From NCBI RefSeq assembly GCF_001636425.1, contig NZ_KV440953.1, positions 756,847 to 820,846 of the forward strand: a DNA stretch of 64,000 bases, in the 5' to 3' direction. The notes below the pieces were generated by a model, which worked only from the letters and a program-made list of their open reading frames with translations, was not told the DNA's origin and did no database searches. The number at the start of each line of letters is the position of its first letter. The stretch's first letter is position 1. The DNA comes from Heyndrickxia acidicola. GTDB lineage: Bacteria > Bacillota > Bacilli > Bacillales > Bacillaceae_C. Position numbers and translations under genes: made by a program. Positions 56,510 to 64,000 of the stretch are shown piece by piece.

Positions 56510-57118
56510 TCAGGAGAATGGAACATTCTTGCTTTTTGGGTAATATGTTTTCTTATGCTGCGGCTTCCTCATTGGTTTTTTTGATAACATTTCAAGCAAA
56601 TAAGGAGAACCGTCAGGATTATGCTTTTGCAATAACTCAAAGGTGGATCTTGTATCACTGTCTGCTCTATGGGCGTGTACATTGTGTATACCATGGCCAT
56701 GAAGCAAAGTATTTAGTTTTTTATTAGCATATCCGTACTCCTTCCATTTAATATTCCGCATAGAACAATACCATTTTCTTTCTGTGAGCTCGGGCATCAG
56801 TTCAATTAAAAAGCTGCGGTCAAAAGAAGCGTTGTGGGCTATGAAATAATCAATATCAAAACAGTATGTACGAAGTTCTGTCAGGTCAAACGTTTTATTC
56901 TTCAGCATGCCGTCTGTTATCCCAGTGAGATTTGCAATAAAAGATGGGAGTGGAAAAGACGGCTCGTTGAAAGCATGGTATTCTCCCAGTTCCTCAATTA
57001 CCCTTCCTGAATCTTGATGAAATAAAAATTTTATTATGGATATCTCGATGATTTCATGGGTTGCAGGTGATAAGCCGGTTGTCTCGATATCAACTACGGC
57101 ACCTGTAGCGATGGTCAT
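56510..57118 (-). CDS. DnaQ-family 3'-5' exonuclease
   Basis: 202-aa DEDDh exonuclease. Exo I is GAVVDIETTGLSPATHEIIE near 8-25, Exo II FIAHNASFDRSFLIELMP near 92, and Exo III HAHRADSDTRSTFELL near 152 with the His and Asp. The C-terminus (about 180-202) is basic. AGGAGG lies 9 bases before the ATG. It is too short to be PolC and lacks a helicase domain, so it is a stand-alone proofreading-type or repair exonuclease, or an RNase T-like enzyme. It is convergent with topB. Confidence 0.88.
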   Translation of the reverse strand: MTIATGAVVDIETTGLSPATHEIIEISIIKFLFHQDSGRVIEELGEYHAFNEPSFPLPSFIANLTGITDGMLKNKTFDLTELRTYCFDIDYFIAHNASFDRSFLIELMPELTERKWYCSMRNIKWKEYGYANKKLNTLLHGHGIHNVHAHRADSDTRSTFELLQKHNPDGSPYLLEMLSKKPMRKPQHKKTYYPKSKNVPFS

Positions 57119-57340
57119 TTTGTTAAAAACCTCCTAAATGCTTTTATAAACAGTATAGCGAATTAAGTGTGAATTCCCTAGTGGAATGATTTTATTGTTA
57201 TTTGAGTATGACTATTATTGCATGGATTGCTGCTTTTTTCCCAAAATGGATCCGTATTCCCGGTACTTTTCGTAACCTTTTCACAAGTTTCTATTATTAT
57301 TTTTTATGGTCTAAATATGTTTTATTTAAGTTTTTTTGAT

Positions 57341-57469
57341 GACAGGAGCGGAAGGGCCGAGGCTCATGCGGGACAAGCCGGCAAAGGGAGACCCTGCAGG
57401 CGGAATTTGCGCCGATAAAATTCCCTTAACCCCGCGGAAAGCGCGTGCCTGGAGCAGAAATCAAAATCC
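57341..57469. repeat. GC-rich Bacillaceae repeat element
   Basis: The element starts GACAGGAGCGGAAG and ends GGAAAGCGCGTGCCTGGAGC then AGAAATCAA. It is far more GC-rich than its flanks, bounded by TTTTGAT/ATCAAAA inverted ends, and contains nested hairpins. Such GGAGCGGAA...GCGxGTGCCTGGAGCGGAAATCAA elements are widespread intergenic repeats in Bacillaceae (recalled knowledge). The ORF crossing it is chance. Confidence 0.7.
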
Positions 57470-57648
57470 AATTTATAAGAAATTTATATAGCGTCAAAAT
57501 TTACAGAAAGAGCCCTTTGTAAAGATTTATACTTGATTTTTTTCCTTAAAGTTTGTAAAATATTTGTTTGTAAGAGAAAAAGTGTATCACATATACTTCC
57601 TTCGTACATTTATATCTTGCAAATATAAATTGATAGGTGGTAAACAAT

Positions 57649-58620
57649 ATGGAAGAAACAAAACCATTCAGAGTATTATTGTATTATAATTATGTAACGA
57701 TTGATAATCCAGAGGAATTTGCAGCGCAACACCTTGCTTTTTGTAAAGAAATTGGATTAAAGGGCCGTATTTTAGTGGCAAAAGAAGGAATTAACGGTAC
57801 TGTTTCTGGCACGGAAGAGCAAACGCAAATGTACATGGATACAATGAAAAGTGATCCTAAATTTGCCGATATGGTATTTAAAATAGATGAATCAGATGCT
57901 CATGCTTTTAAAAAGATGCATGTCAGACCTAGAAATGAACTCGTTACTTTGCGCTTGGAAGATGATATTAATCCGCATGAAGTAACAGGAAAGTATTTAA
58001 GTCCAAAAGAGTTTTTTGAGGCAATGCAGAAAGAAGATACAGTTATTATAGATGCACGAAATGATTACGAATATGACTTAGGTCATTTCCGCAATGCGGT
58101 AAGACCTGACATAAAAACCTTCCGGGATCTTCCTGATTGGATTAGAGAAAACAAAGAAGAATTTCAAGGAAAGAAAATTCTAACCTATTGCACAGGCGGC
58201 ATCCGTTGTGAAAAATTTTCAGGCTGGCTTTTAGAAGAAGGCTTTGAGGATGTTTCTCAGCTTCACGGCGGTATTGTAACTTATGGCAAGGATGCCGAAG
58301 TGCAGGGTGAGCTTTGGGACGGACAGTGTTATGTATTTGATTCCAGAATTGCTGTCCCAATTAATCGCAAGGATCACGTGATTGTAGGGAAGGATTACTT
58401 CACTGGCGAGCCTTGTGAAAGATATGTTAATTGCGCTAATCCAGAGTGTAATAAGCAAATATTATGTTCTGAAGATAATGAACATAAATATATGAGAAGC
58501 TGTACAGACGAATGCCGTGTTCATCCAAGAAACATGTATGTGAAAGAACATGGTTTAACTGAACAAGAAATTGCAGATCGAATCAGCAAATTAGAAGAAG
58601 AGAGACTCGTTCAGCAATAA
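57649..58620 (+). CDS. trhO: tRNA uridine-34 hydroxylase TrhO (rhodanese family)
   Basis: 323-aa protein that hydroxylates U34 of certain tRNAs using molecular oxygen (5-hydroxyuridine). The N-terminal acylphosphatase-like part has [19 protein letters not shown] near 37. The rhodanese domain has [17 protein letters not shown] near 130 and the active-site loop [20 protein letters not shown] near 178. The C-terminus carries Cys clusters [12 protein letters not shown] and SCTDECR. ATG at 57649 is chosen, 7 bases after AGGTGG. Also known as YceA/YbfQ-type. Transcribed alone. Confidence 0.93.
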   Translation: MEETKPFRVLLYYNYVTIDNPEEFAAQHLAFCKEIGLKGRILVAKEGINGTVSGTEEQTQMYMDTMKSDPKFADMVFKIDESDAHAFKKMHVRPRNELVTLRLEDDINPHEVTGKYLSPKEFFEAMQKEDTVIIDARNDYEYDLGHFRNAVRPDIKTFRDLPDWIRENKEEFQGKKILTYCTGGIRCEKFSGWLLEEGFEDVSQLHGGIVTYGKDAEVQGELWDGQCYVFDSRIAVPINRKDHVIVGKDYFTGEPCERYVNCANPECNKQILCSEDNEHKYMRSCTDECRVHPRNMYVKEHGLTEQEIADRISKLEEERLVQQ

Positions 58621-58650
58621 AAAAAAGGTAGCCTCAGGCTATCTTTTTTT
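58621..58650 (+). terminator. trhO terminator
   Basis: AAAAAAGGTAGCCT/AGGCTATCTTTTTT (one G-T pair), right after the stop. Confidence 0.85.
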
Positions 58651-58841
58651 GTTAAATTGGATAAAATATACACCATAAGGGGTAATGAGAAAGAGATGTA
58701 TGGTTTTATCAAGAAATAGCTTTGTTCATTCCTAAGCAGCCTTTATTCATTATCTATGCCAAGGAATAATAACTACTCGGCAGCAAAAAATGATGTTAAG
58801 TCTATTTTAAATTTGTTATGCTTATAGAAAGGAGGAATTTT

Positions 58842-59048
58842 ATGGACATTCAAAAAATCATATTATACCTTCACATCCTGGGCATTTGTTTTACCTTCAC
58901 TCTCACCTACATTATGGGAGCCAATTTGATTCTGCACGTACCCATCAAGCCAGTGTCTATTGTTATCCTTGCATTTGGCTGGGCGTACACAATTAAGCTA
59001 AATCCAGTTTTCCACCAGTTGTGGAATAAATGGTTCTCTAGAGACTAA
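58842..59048 (+). CDS. Small two-helix membrane protein, 68 aa
   Basis: Unrecognised membrane peptide with two hydrophobic segments (about residues 6-28 and 36-52) and a basic, aromatic C-terminus (FHQLWNKWFSRD). An excellent AAAGGAGG site precedes the ATG at 58842. It is 84 bases upstream of mprF on the same strand; a hairpin (TAGAACTT/AAGTTCTT, about 59072-59102) lies between, so it may or may not share the transcript. Possible small envelope protein. Confidence 0.65.
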   Translation: MDIQKIILYLHILGICFTFTLTYIMGANLILHVPIKPVSIVILAFGWAYTIKLNPVFHQLWNKWFSRD

Positions 59049-59132
59049 GTGTAAATCTAAATGTAATTAATTAGAACTTCAGCCAAAATGGAAAGTTCTT
59101 TTAAGAGAGGGCAGGACTAAAGGACCTTTGCG

Positions 59133-61700
59133 ATGAGCTTTAGAAAGACGGTGCAAAAAGTGAAGTTTAAGCTGAACAAAAAATATCTATCCTATTTAAA
59201 AATTGTGATTCCCATTGCATTACTTATATTTATTTATTTTGAATCCAAAAGTGTTGTAAAGGATTTTAATTTTCATTTATTAAAAAAGCATTTGGACGAG
59301 CTAAACTGGCGTAACAGCACCTTTATAATTGCAGCTGGAGTTCTTGCTACCTCCCCAATGGTGTTTTATGATATCGTTTTAGATCGTATATTAAATATAA
59401 AGATGAAATACAAGGATATTATTCTGTACTCCATTACAACGAATACATACTCAAATTTCATTGGTTTTGGCGGCGTTGCAGGTCTAAGCCTGAGAACCTT
59501 TTTTTTAAAGGATTTATACAGAGATAAAGGACAGTTAATAAAAAATATAGCTAAAGTATCTGTCTTTTACTTAGCGGGTTTATCGGTATTAAGCTGGCTG
59601 GTTTCGTTCGGATTATTCAGGACGGATTTTCTTTCAGGACTTGTATGGCTGCGCTTTGCTGTGTGGGGACTTTCCCTGTATATCCCTTTTCTCTTGATCA
59701 GCTTTTATATAAGCAAAAAAAAGAAAAAAGATTCCCTGCATTTTGGCTCTAAGCATTTATTGTCACTAGTGGTCATTTCTATCTTTGAATGGACGTTTGC
59801 GTCAATCTTGTTCTATATTATTTGCCATTTGCTTCATTTACATATTACCTATTTGCATTTATTCCCGATATTCATAGTAGGGGCCTGTGCAGGAATTATC
59901 AGCATGATACCGGGAGGCTTGGGCTCTTTTGACCTGGTCTTGATTATGGGTTTGGAATACTATCACCATTCATCAGAGAAAATTCTCCTGGTTCTTCTAC
60001 TATACAGAATTAGCTACTATCTTATCCCTTTTCTCTTGGGAACAGTGATACTATTAAAGACTTTGTGGACAAAAATCGGCAGGAAATACCAGCAGATTAT
60101 CTTTGATTTAGCGACAACTGTCAGCCACTGGATCTTAACCATCTTAGTCTTTTCGGCAGGGTTTATTCTACTTGTGTCGGCTGCTCTGCCTGGTGTCCTT
60201 GACAGACTTAAATTTCTGAAAGGATTTCTGTCACTGCCCATCATGCAGTTATCCCTACAGCTATCGATTACAGCAGGACTTTTGCTGATCTTATTATCAA
60301 GAGGAATAGAGTACAAGGTAAAATGGGCTTATCATGCCACCATTTTTGTCCTTATTCTAGCGGGAATATTGTCGCTTGCAAAGGGACTGGATTATGAAGA
60401 AGCCATTTTCCTGTTTTTTGTAGCGGTCATGCTATGGCTCTCCAAGAAGAGATTTTACAGGGTGAATTTTGTCATTACATGGGGGAAGGCAGCTTTTGAC
60501 ATAACGGTTATTCTTCTTTTCGTGATCATCTATTTAGTCATCGGTTATGCAAATTTACCAATGGCAAATGTTAAAATACCGAGTTTTTTCCGCCAGTATA
60601 TGATTTATGAATCCCACGATTTGTTTAGAAGTGCGTTTATCGGACTCATATTGGCATTGGTTGTCATGCTGTTTGTCTATTTAATGAGAAGGCCATACTC
60701 CATTCGGTTTCAGTCGTCCTACACTCAGGTAAAAGATATAAAGCAGCACCTGGAGCGCTACGGAGGAACAGTTTTATCCCATCTTGTTTTCCTTCATGAT
60801 AAGCATGTTTATTGGGGGCAGGAAAGACAAGTTTTATTTATTTTTGAAAAATATGCGGATAAGCTGGTTGTGCTGGGAGACCCGATAGGCAATGAAGAAC
60901 TTTTTGGAAAGGCTTTTGAAGAGTTTCAAAATCTTGCTGACCGTTATGGATACACTCCGGTTTATTATCAGGTGAATGGGAACCTGCTGCCTATTTTGCA
61001 TGAGAACGGCTATGACTTTTTTAAATTAGGGGAGGAAGGATTTGTTCATCTAAAAGAATTTTCTCTTTTTGGCAAAAGAATGAACAACTCCAGGGAACTC
61101 AATAGCCAAATGAAGAAATCAGGGTATGATTTTTCCCTGCATCAGCCGCCTTTTTCCAAAGGTCTTATGGATCAGCTGCGCGAAATTTCTGACCAATGGC
61201 TTGAAGGGAAGAGTGAAAAAGGTTTTTCTCTTGGTTTTTTTAATGAACATTATTTGAATTTATCTCCTCTTAGTCTTGTGAGAGATCATAATGGAAAAAT
61301 AATAGCCTTTGCCAGCCTAATGCCTAAATATGATCAGAATAAAACGATATCGGTTGATTTACTGAGGTTTTCTCCGGAGTCACCGGAGGGTGTAACGGAC
61401 TTTTTGCTATTACAGCTTTTTGAGGCAGCAAATAAAAAAGGGTACGAATATTTCAATCTTGGAATGGCACCGCTGGCCAATGTAGGGTTATCGAAATATT
61501 CGTTCTTAGGAGAAAAAATAGCTTCTCAAATTTTTACACATGGAGACTATCTGAATCAATTCCAAGGCTTGAAGAAATTCATGGAAAAATATGCAGATTC
61601 CTGGGAGGCCAAATTTTTAGCATACAGGAAGAAAACTTCCTTGCCGATCACAATGATTCAAATATTATTGCTTATTTCAAAGAAACGCCCCAATTCCTGA
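59133..61700 (+). CDS. mprF: Bifunctional phosphatidylglycerol lysyltransferase/flippase MprF
   Basis: 855-aa membrane enzyme that adds lysine from lysyl-tRNA to phosphatidylglycerol and flips the product to the outer leaflet, lowering surface charge and protecting from cationic peptides. The N-terminal about 500 residues hold some 12-14 helices with the flippase motifs (TNTYSNFIGFGGVAGLSLR, MIPGGLGSFDLVLIMGLEYY). The C-terminal about 340 residues form the GNAT-like DUF2156 synthase domain (GDPIGNEELFGKAFEEFQ, VDLLRFSPESPEGVTDFLL, FNLGMAPLANVGLS). AAAGGAC lies before the ATG. The length and ends are normal. Its terminator has been split by the following IS. Confidence 0.95.
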   Translation: MSFRKTVQKVKFKLNKKYLSYLKIVIPIALLIFIYFESKSVVKDFNFHLLKKHLDELNWRNSTFIIAAGVLATSPMVFYDIVLDRILNIKMKYKDIILYSITTNTYSNFIGFGGVAGLSLRTFFLKDLYRDKGQLIKNIAKVSVFYLAGLSVLSWLVSFGLFRTDFLSGLVWLRFAVWGLSLYIPFLLISFYISKKKKKDSLHFGSKHLLSLVVISIFEWTFASILFYIICHLLHLHITYLHLFPIFIVGACAGIISMIPGGLGSFDLVLIMGLEYYHHSSEKILLVLLLYRISYYLIPFLLGTVILLKTLWTKIGRKYQQIIFDLATTVSHWILTILVFSAGFILLVSAALPGVLDRLKFLKGFLSLPIMQLSLQLSITAGLLLILLSRGIEYKVKWAYHATIFVLILAGILSLAKGLDYEEAIFLFFVAVMLWLSKKRFYRVNFVITWGKAAFDITVILLFVIIYLVIGYANLPMANVKIPSFFRQYMIYESHDLFRSAFIGLILALVVMLFVYLMRRPYSIRFQSSYTQVKDIKQHLERYGGTVLSHLVFLHDKHVYWGQERQVLFIFEKYADKLVVLGDPIGNEELFGKAFEEFQNLADRYGYTPVYYQVNGNLLPILHENGYDFFKLGEEGFVHLKEFSLFGKRMNNSRELNSQMKKSGYDFSLHQPPFSKGLMDQLREISDQWLEGKSEKGFSLGFFNEHYLNLSPLSLVRDHNGKIIAFASLMPKYDQNKTISVDLLRFSPESPEGVTDFLLLQLFEAANKKGYEYFNLGMAPLANVGLSKYSFLGEKIASQIFTHGDYLNQFQGLKKFMEKYADSWEAKFLAYRKKTSLPITMIQILLLISKKRPNS

Positions 61701-61710
61701 AAGGGAATTA
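61683..61710 (+). terminator. Left arm of mprF terminator, split by IS
   Basis: AAACGCCC (61683-61690) and the inner AATTCC...GGGAATT hairpin are the 5' part of a terminator whose other arm, GGGCGTTTTTT, is at 63151-63161, beyond the inserted element. Removing 61711-63149 restores a standard stem with a T-run. Confidence 0.7.
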
Positions 61711-61764
61711 TGAAATGCACCCCAATTGTTAGACACCAGTCTAACAATTGGAGGTGCTTTTCTT

Positions 61765-62271
61765 ATGACTAAATTTACAGACATAGATAAAATAAACGCA
61801 GTAAAACGCTATCTAAGTGGAAAAGAAAGTCTACAGACTATCGCTGATTCTATTAGGGTTAATAAATCGGTTTTTCTAAACTGGGCTCAACAATACCGAT
61901 ATCATGGAGAAAAAGCTTTTGAAAAAGTCTATGCAACCTACACTTGGGAGTATAAACTAGACGTACTTAATTATATGAATGAGCACGGGACGTCTATAAG
62001 AGAAACAGCTGCGATTTTTAACATTCCAGCTCCTTCTACACTTACCAATTGGAGAAAGCAATTAGAAATGGAAGGATTAGATGGCCTGAAAATGAAGAAA
62101 AAGGGGCGTTCATCCATGGAAAAAGACAATCGAAAGAAGCCAGTTGACGGATCAGTTGAAGCTTTGAAAGAAGAGGTAGAGCGTCTGCGAATGGAGAATG
62201 CTTACTTAAAAAAGTTGAATACCTTAGTTCAAAACAGGGAAAAATCACCAAACAAGATAAAACGAAAGTAG
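61765..62271 (+). CDS. IS3-family transposase OrfA (HTH)
   Basis: 168-aa DNA-binding subunit of IS150-like elements. The first helix-turn-helix is KINAVKRYLSGKESLQTIAD then VNKSVFLNWAQQY (residues 8-42). A second repeats at YKLDVLNYMNEHGTSIRETA with FNIPAPSTLTNWRKQLEME. The C-terminal part is a leucine-rich coiled coil (LKEEVERLRMENAYLKKL). The start at 61765 follows GGAGGTGC. The canonical slippery heptamer A-AAA-AAG at 62208-62214 lies near the end, giving the OrfAB fusion by -1 frameshift. Confidence 0.92.
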   Translation: MTKFTDIDKINAVKRYLSGKESLQTIADSIRVNKSVFLNWAQQYRYHGEKAFEKVYATYTWEYKLDVLNYMNEHGTSIRETAAIFNIPAPSTLTNWRKQLEMEGLDGLKMKKKGRSSMEKDNRKKPVDGSVEALKEEVERLRMENAYLKKLNTLVQNREKSPNKIKRK

Positions 62272-63110
62272 TCTATGAACTAAGGACAGAATTCCCGGTG
62301 ATCGCACTTCTTCAACTCGCAAATATCCCGCGCAGTACCTATTATTATTGGGTGAAAAACCGCAATCGTCCTGATCGAGATATTGAGTTTAAAAAGTTAA
62401 TTCAATCAATTTATGACGAACATGAAGGTCGGTATGGCTATCGCCGTATTCGTGATGAACTCACAAATCGCGGACATAAAGTGAATCATAAAAAAGTGCA
62501 GCGTTTAATGGAAGAACTTGGATTAAAATCCTTAGTCCGTATGAAAAAATACCGTTCGTATAAAGGAACTATGGGGAAAATTGTCCCTAATATTTTAAAT
62601 CGTAACTTTAAGGCTCAAAAACCAAATGAGAAATGGATAACTGATATTACGGAGTTTAAATTGTTTGGAGAGAAATTGTATTTATCGCCAATTTTAGATT
62701 TATATAATGGTGAAATCATTACATACACAATTGGTTCAAGGCCTGTTTATTCACTTGTTTCTACAATGCTTGATCAAGCAATTGAAAAAGTAACAGATAA
62801 AGCTAAGCTTCTAATTCACTCTGATCAAGGTTGGCACTATCAAATGAAACAGTATAGACATGCCCTGAAACAACATGGGATTACGCAAAGTATGTCTCGC
62901 AAGGGTAACTGTTACGATAACGCTGTAATAGAAAAATTCTTTGGCATTAAGAAATCAGAATTTCTTTATCTAAAAGAATTCGACAGTGTGGGACACTTAA
63001 AGCTAGAACTAGATAAGTATATAAATTACTACAATAACAAACGGATTAAGACAAAACTAAAAGGCATGAGCCCGGTACAATACCGAGTTCATGCCCAACA
63101 AGTTGCCTAA
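62214..63110 (+). CDS. IS3-family transposase OrfB (DDE integrase), made by -1 frameshift
   Basis: rve-type catalytic part. A HTH-like start (VIALLQLANIPRSTYYYW) and HTH_21 segment (DEHEGRYGYRRIRDELTNRG, VQRLMEELGLKSLVR) precede the DDE core: first Asp in EKWITDITEFKLFGEKLYL, second in LIHSDQGWHYQMKQYRHAL, Glu in SRKGNCYDNAVIEKFFGIKK. The open frame reaches back past 62298 to 62214, in register with a -1 slip at A-AAA-AAG, so the product is the OrfAB fusion of about 450 residues. The frame ends at 63110 just inside the right end of the element. Confidence 0.9.
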   Translation, partial: VEYLSSKQGKITKQDKTKVVYELRTEFPVIALLQLANIPRSTYYYWVKNRNRPDRDIEFKKLIQSIYDEHEGRYGYRRIRDELTNRGHKVNHKKVQRLMEELGLKSLVRMKKYRSYKGTMGKIVPNILNRNFKAQKPNEKWITDITEFKLFGEKLYLSPILDLYNGEIITYTIGSRPVYSLVSTMLDQAIEKVTDKAKLLIHSDQGWHYQMKQYRHALKQHGITQSMSRKGNCYDNAVIEKFFGIKKSEFLYLKEFDSVGHLKLELDKYINYYNNKRIKTKLKGMSPVQYRVHAQQVA

Positions 63111-63185
63111 GGGAATAACCGTGTCTAACTTTATGGGGTCACTTCATTACGGGCGTTTTTTACTTTCTTAAAGGTGGCTTAATGT

Positions 63186-63221
63186 TTAAAAACTTGTAAT
63201 AAAGTTATTTTTAGGGCAGCC
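63186..63221. repeat. Dispersed repeat, partial copy C
   Basis: TTGTAATAAAGTTATTTTTA then GGGCAGCC matches the last about 35 bases of repeats A and B. It lies 40 bases to the right of the IS element, between mprF and pepF. Confidence 0.5.
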
Positions 63222-63273
63222 AAAGAATAAGAAAGTAAAGTATAAATGGATGAACAAGGCGCTTGCGCTTTTC

Positions 63274-64000
63274 TTAAGATTCGTAGCTTCTTTCAAGTTC
63301 ATCTATGAGTTCTCCAACGTAAGCAACTGCCGTGTGAATGGCATCAGGTTTGGACATATCAAGTCCGGCTTTCTTAATTAATTCAAGAGGTGTTAAAGTA
63401 CCGCCTGCTTTTAGCACATCAAGCCAGCGGTCCACAGCTGGCTGTCCTTCATCCAAAATCATGCGGGAAACCGCAGTAGAGACCGTAAGTCCAGCTGAAT
63501 ACGTATATGGATAAAGACCCATATAATAATGAGGCTGGCGCATCCACGTTAATCCGGCACCTTCATCAATCTCCACGGCATCACCCCAGAAGTCTTTTAA
63601 AATCTCCAGCTTTTGTTCACAGAGAATTAAAGCTGTTATCGGTGTGCCCTTTTCAGCAAGATTATACACTCTTCTTTGAAGCTCACCTTCGAGCAAATGA
63701 GTAACAAAGTTATGATAATAAGTACCAAGGAGCTGGGAAATGACCCATCTTCTTATCCTCTTGTCTGAATTCGTTTTCAGTACATGATTTGCAAGCAAAA
63801 GTTCATTTAATGTTGAGGGAGCCTCAACAAAGTAAGTGGACGGACGAGTATTGAGCACGGTTTGGTGCTTATTGGCGAGATAGAAATGGCCGGCATGCCC
63901 AAGCTCATGCGCAAGAACAAAAGCTCCTCGCATTGTATCTGTCCATGTGATCAAAATATAGGGATGTACACCATAAGGGCTTGAACAAAAAGCACCAGTG
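63274..64000 (-). CDS. pepF: Oligoendopeptidase F (M3), C-terminal part, cut by window end
   Basis: The visible 242 or so residues belong to a zinc oligopeptidase of the M3/PepF type, which degrades short peptides in the cytoplasm. The zinc motif HELGHAGHF is present (GAFVLAHELGHAGHFYLANK), followed by the substrate-channel part with PSTYFVEAPSTLNELLLANH and YYMGLYPYTYSAGLTVSTAV, ending in helices with LDMSKPDAIHTAVAYVGELI. The open frame continues upstream to the window edge without a stop, so the start and N-terminal half lie outside. A short GCGC hairpin follows the stop without a strong T-run. Confidence 0.92.
   Translation of the reverse strand, partial: TGAFCSSPYGVHPYILITWTDTMRGAFVLAHELGHAGHFYLANKHQTVLNTRPSTYFVEAPSTLNELLLANHVLKTNSDKRIRRWVISQLLGTYYHNFVTHLLEGELQRRVYNLAEKGTPITALILCEQKLEILKDFWGDAVEIDEGAGLTWMRQPHYYMGLYPYTYSAGLTVSTAVSRMILDEGQPAVDRWLDVLKAGGTLTPLELIKKAGLDMSKPDAIHTAVAYVGELIDELERSYES

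Larger units (their letters stand above)
61711..63146 (+). mobile_element. IS150-like IS3-family insertion sequence, complete
   Basis: 1436-bp element with inverted ends: the left end starts TGAAATGCACCCCAATTGTT, and the right end read inward is TGAAGTGACCCCATAAAGTT, both continuing AGACAC. It is flanked by a 3-bp direct repeat TTA (61708-61710 and 63147-63149), as expected for IS150-group insertion. It contains orfA and orfB with a -1 frameshift site. All parts look intact, so it may be active. Confidence 0.9.

Noticed and set aside
57218-57418. 66-aa ORF before trhO
   Set aside because: Its second half is the GC-rich Bacillaceae repeat, so the frame is accidental.
1-64000. CRISPR arrays or rRNA genes
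   Set aside because: No regularly spaced direct repeats of array type and no rRNA-like sequence were seen.

Overview
The window reads as low-GC chromosomal DNA of an endospore-forming Bacillaceae (Bacillus or a close relative). Pointers are an odhAB block beside a yojN/yojO-like pair, a Rok-like nucleoid regulator, a Sda-like sporulation checkpoint peptide, SpoVS, a YkuS/YuzL pair, a MifM-like stalling leader ahead of a second YidC, and strong Gram-positive ribosome binding sites. The genus cannot be fixed from the sequence alone.

Region 1 (1-7.9 kb) is eroding. It holds a six-helix membrane protein preceded by an 8-residue leader ORF, a secreted SPOR-phosphodiester glycosidase, a broken apbE (flavin transferase), an intact luciferase-like flavin oxidoreductase, a wrecked sedolisin/kumamolisin protease and a broken glycine-zipper peptide.

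Region 2 (7.9-14.5 kb) is a catabolic cluster for a 2-hydroxy acid such as lactate or glycolate: a frameshifted GntR/FCD regulator, a LarA-like (DUF2088) protein, a GlcD-type FAD oxidase, a GlcF-type iron-sulfur protein split over two overlapping genes, and an MFS anion transporter.

Region 3 (14.5-28 kb) is an accessory zone rich in fragments. It contains nuclease, SDR, GNAT and large serine recombinase remnants, an IS110-family element with a frameshifted transposase, tRNA-like 3' ends, a second-site spoVS, small ORFs, and a cold-shock type DEAD-box helicase. It is bracketed by three diverged copies of the 5' end of one gene, the DUF255/thioredoxin-like yyaL family. Two copies are orphan 5' stubs (15.3 and 18.2 kb). 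The third (28.0 kb) is joined to the full body but carries a 20-bp insertion exactly before the CxxC motif. A tRNA-like core with short arm-type repeats on both sides lies just upstream of it. I read the region as a repeatedly used integration hotspot; this is the main finding.

Region 4 (30-64 kb) is compact and mostly intact: alpha/beta hydrolase, MFS efflux pump, MOSC protein, ArlRS-like two-component system, Hsp20-like protein, odhA-odhB (2-oxoglutarate dehydrogenase), sda, acyl-CoA synthetase, aldehyde dehydrogenase with a perfect cre site, rok, mifM-yidC2, a MoxR ATPase/VWA pair, moaA-moeA-mobB (molybdenum cofactor), ykuS, yuzL, topB, a DnaQ-type exonuclease, trhO, mprF and the 3' part of a pepF-type oligopeptidase cut by the window end. 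A complete IS150-like IS3-family element has landed inside the mprF terminator hairpin. A roughly 163-bp dispersed repeat occurs upstream of odhA and of moaA, with a partial copy near pepF.
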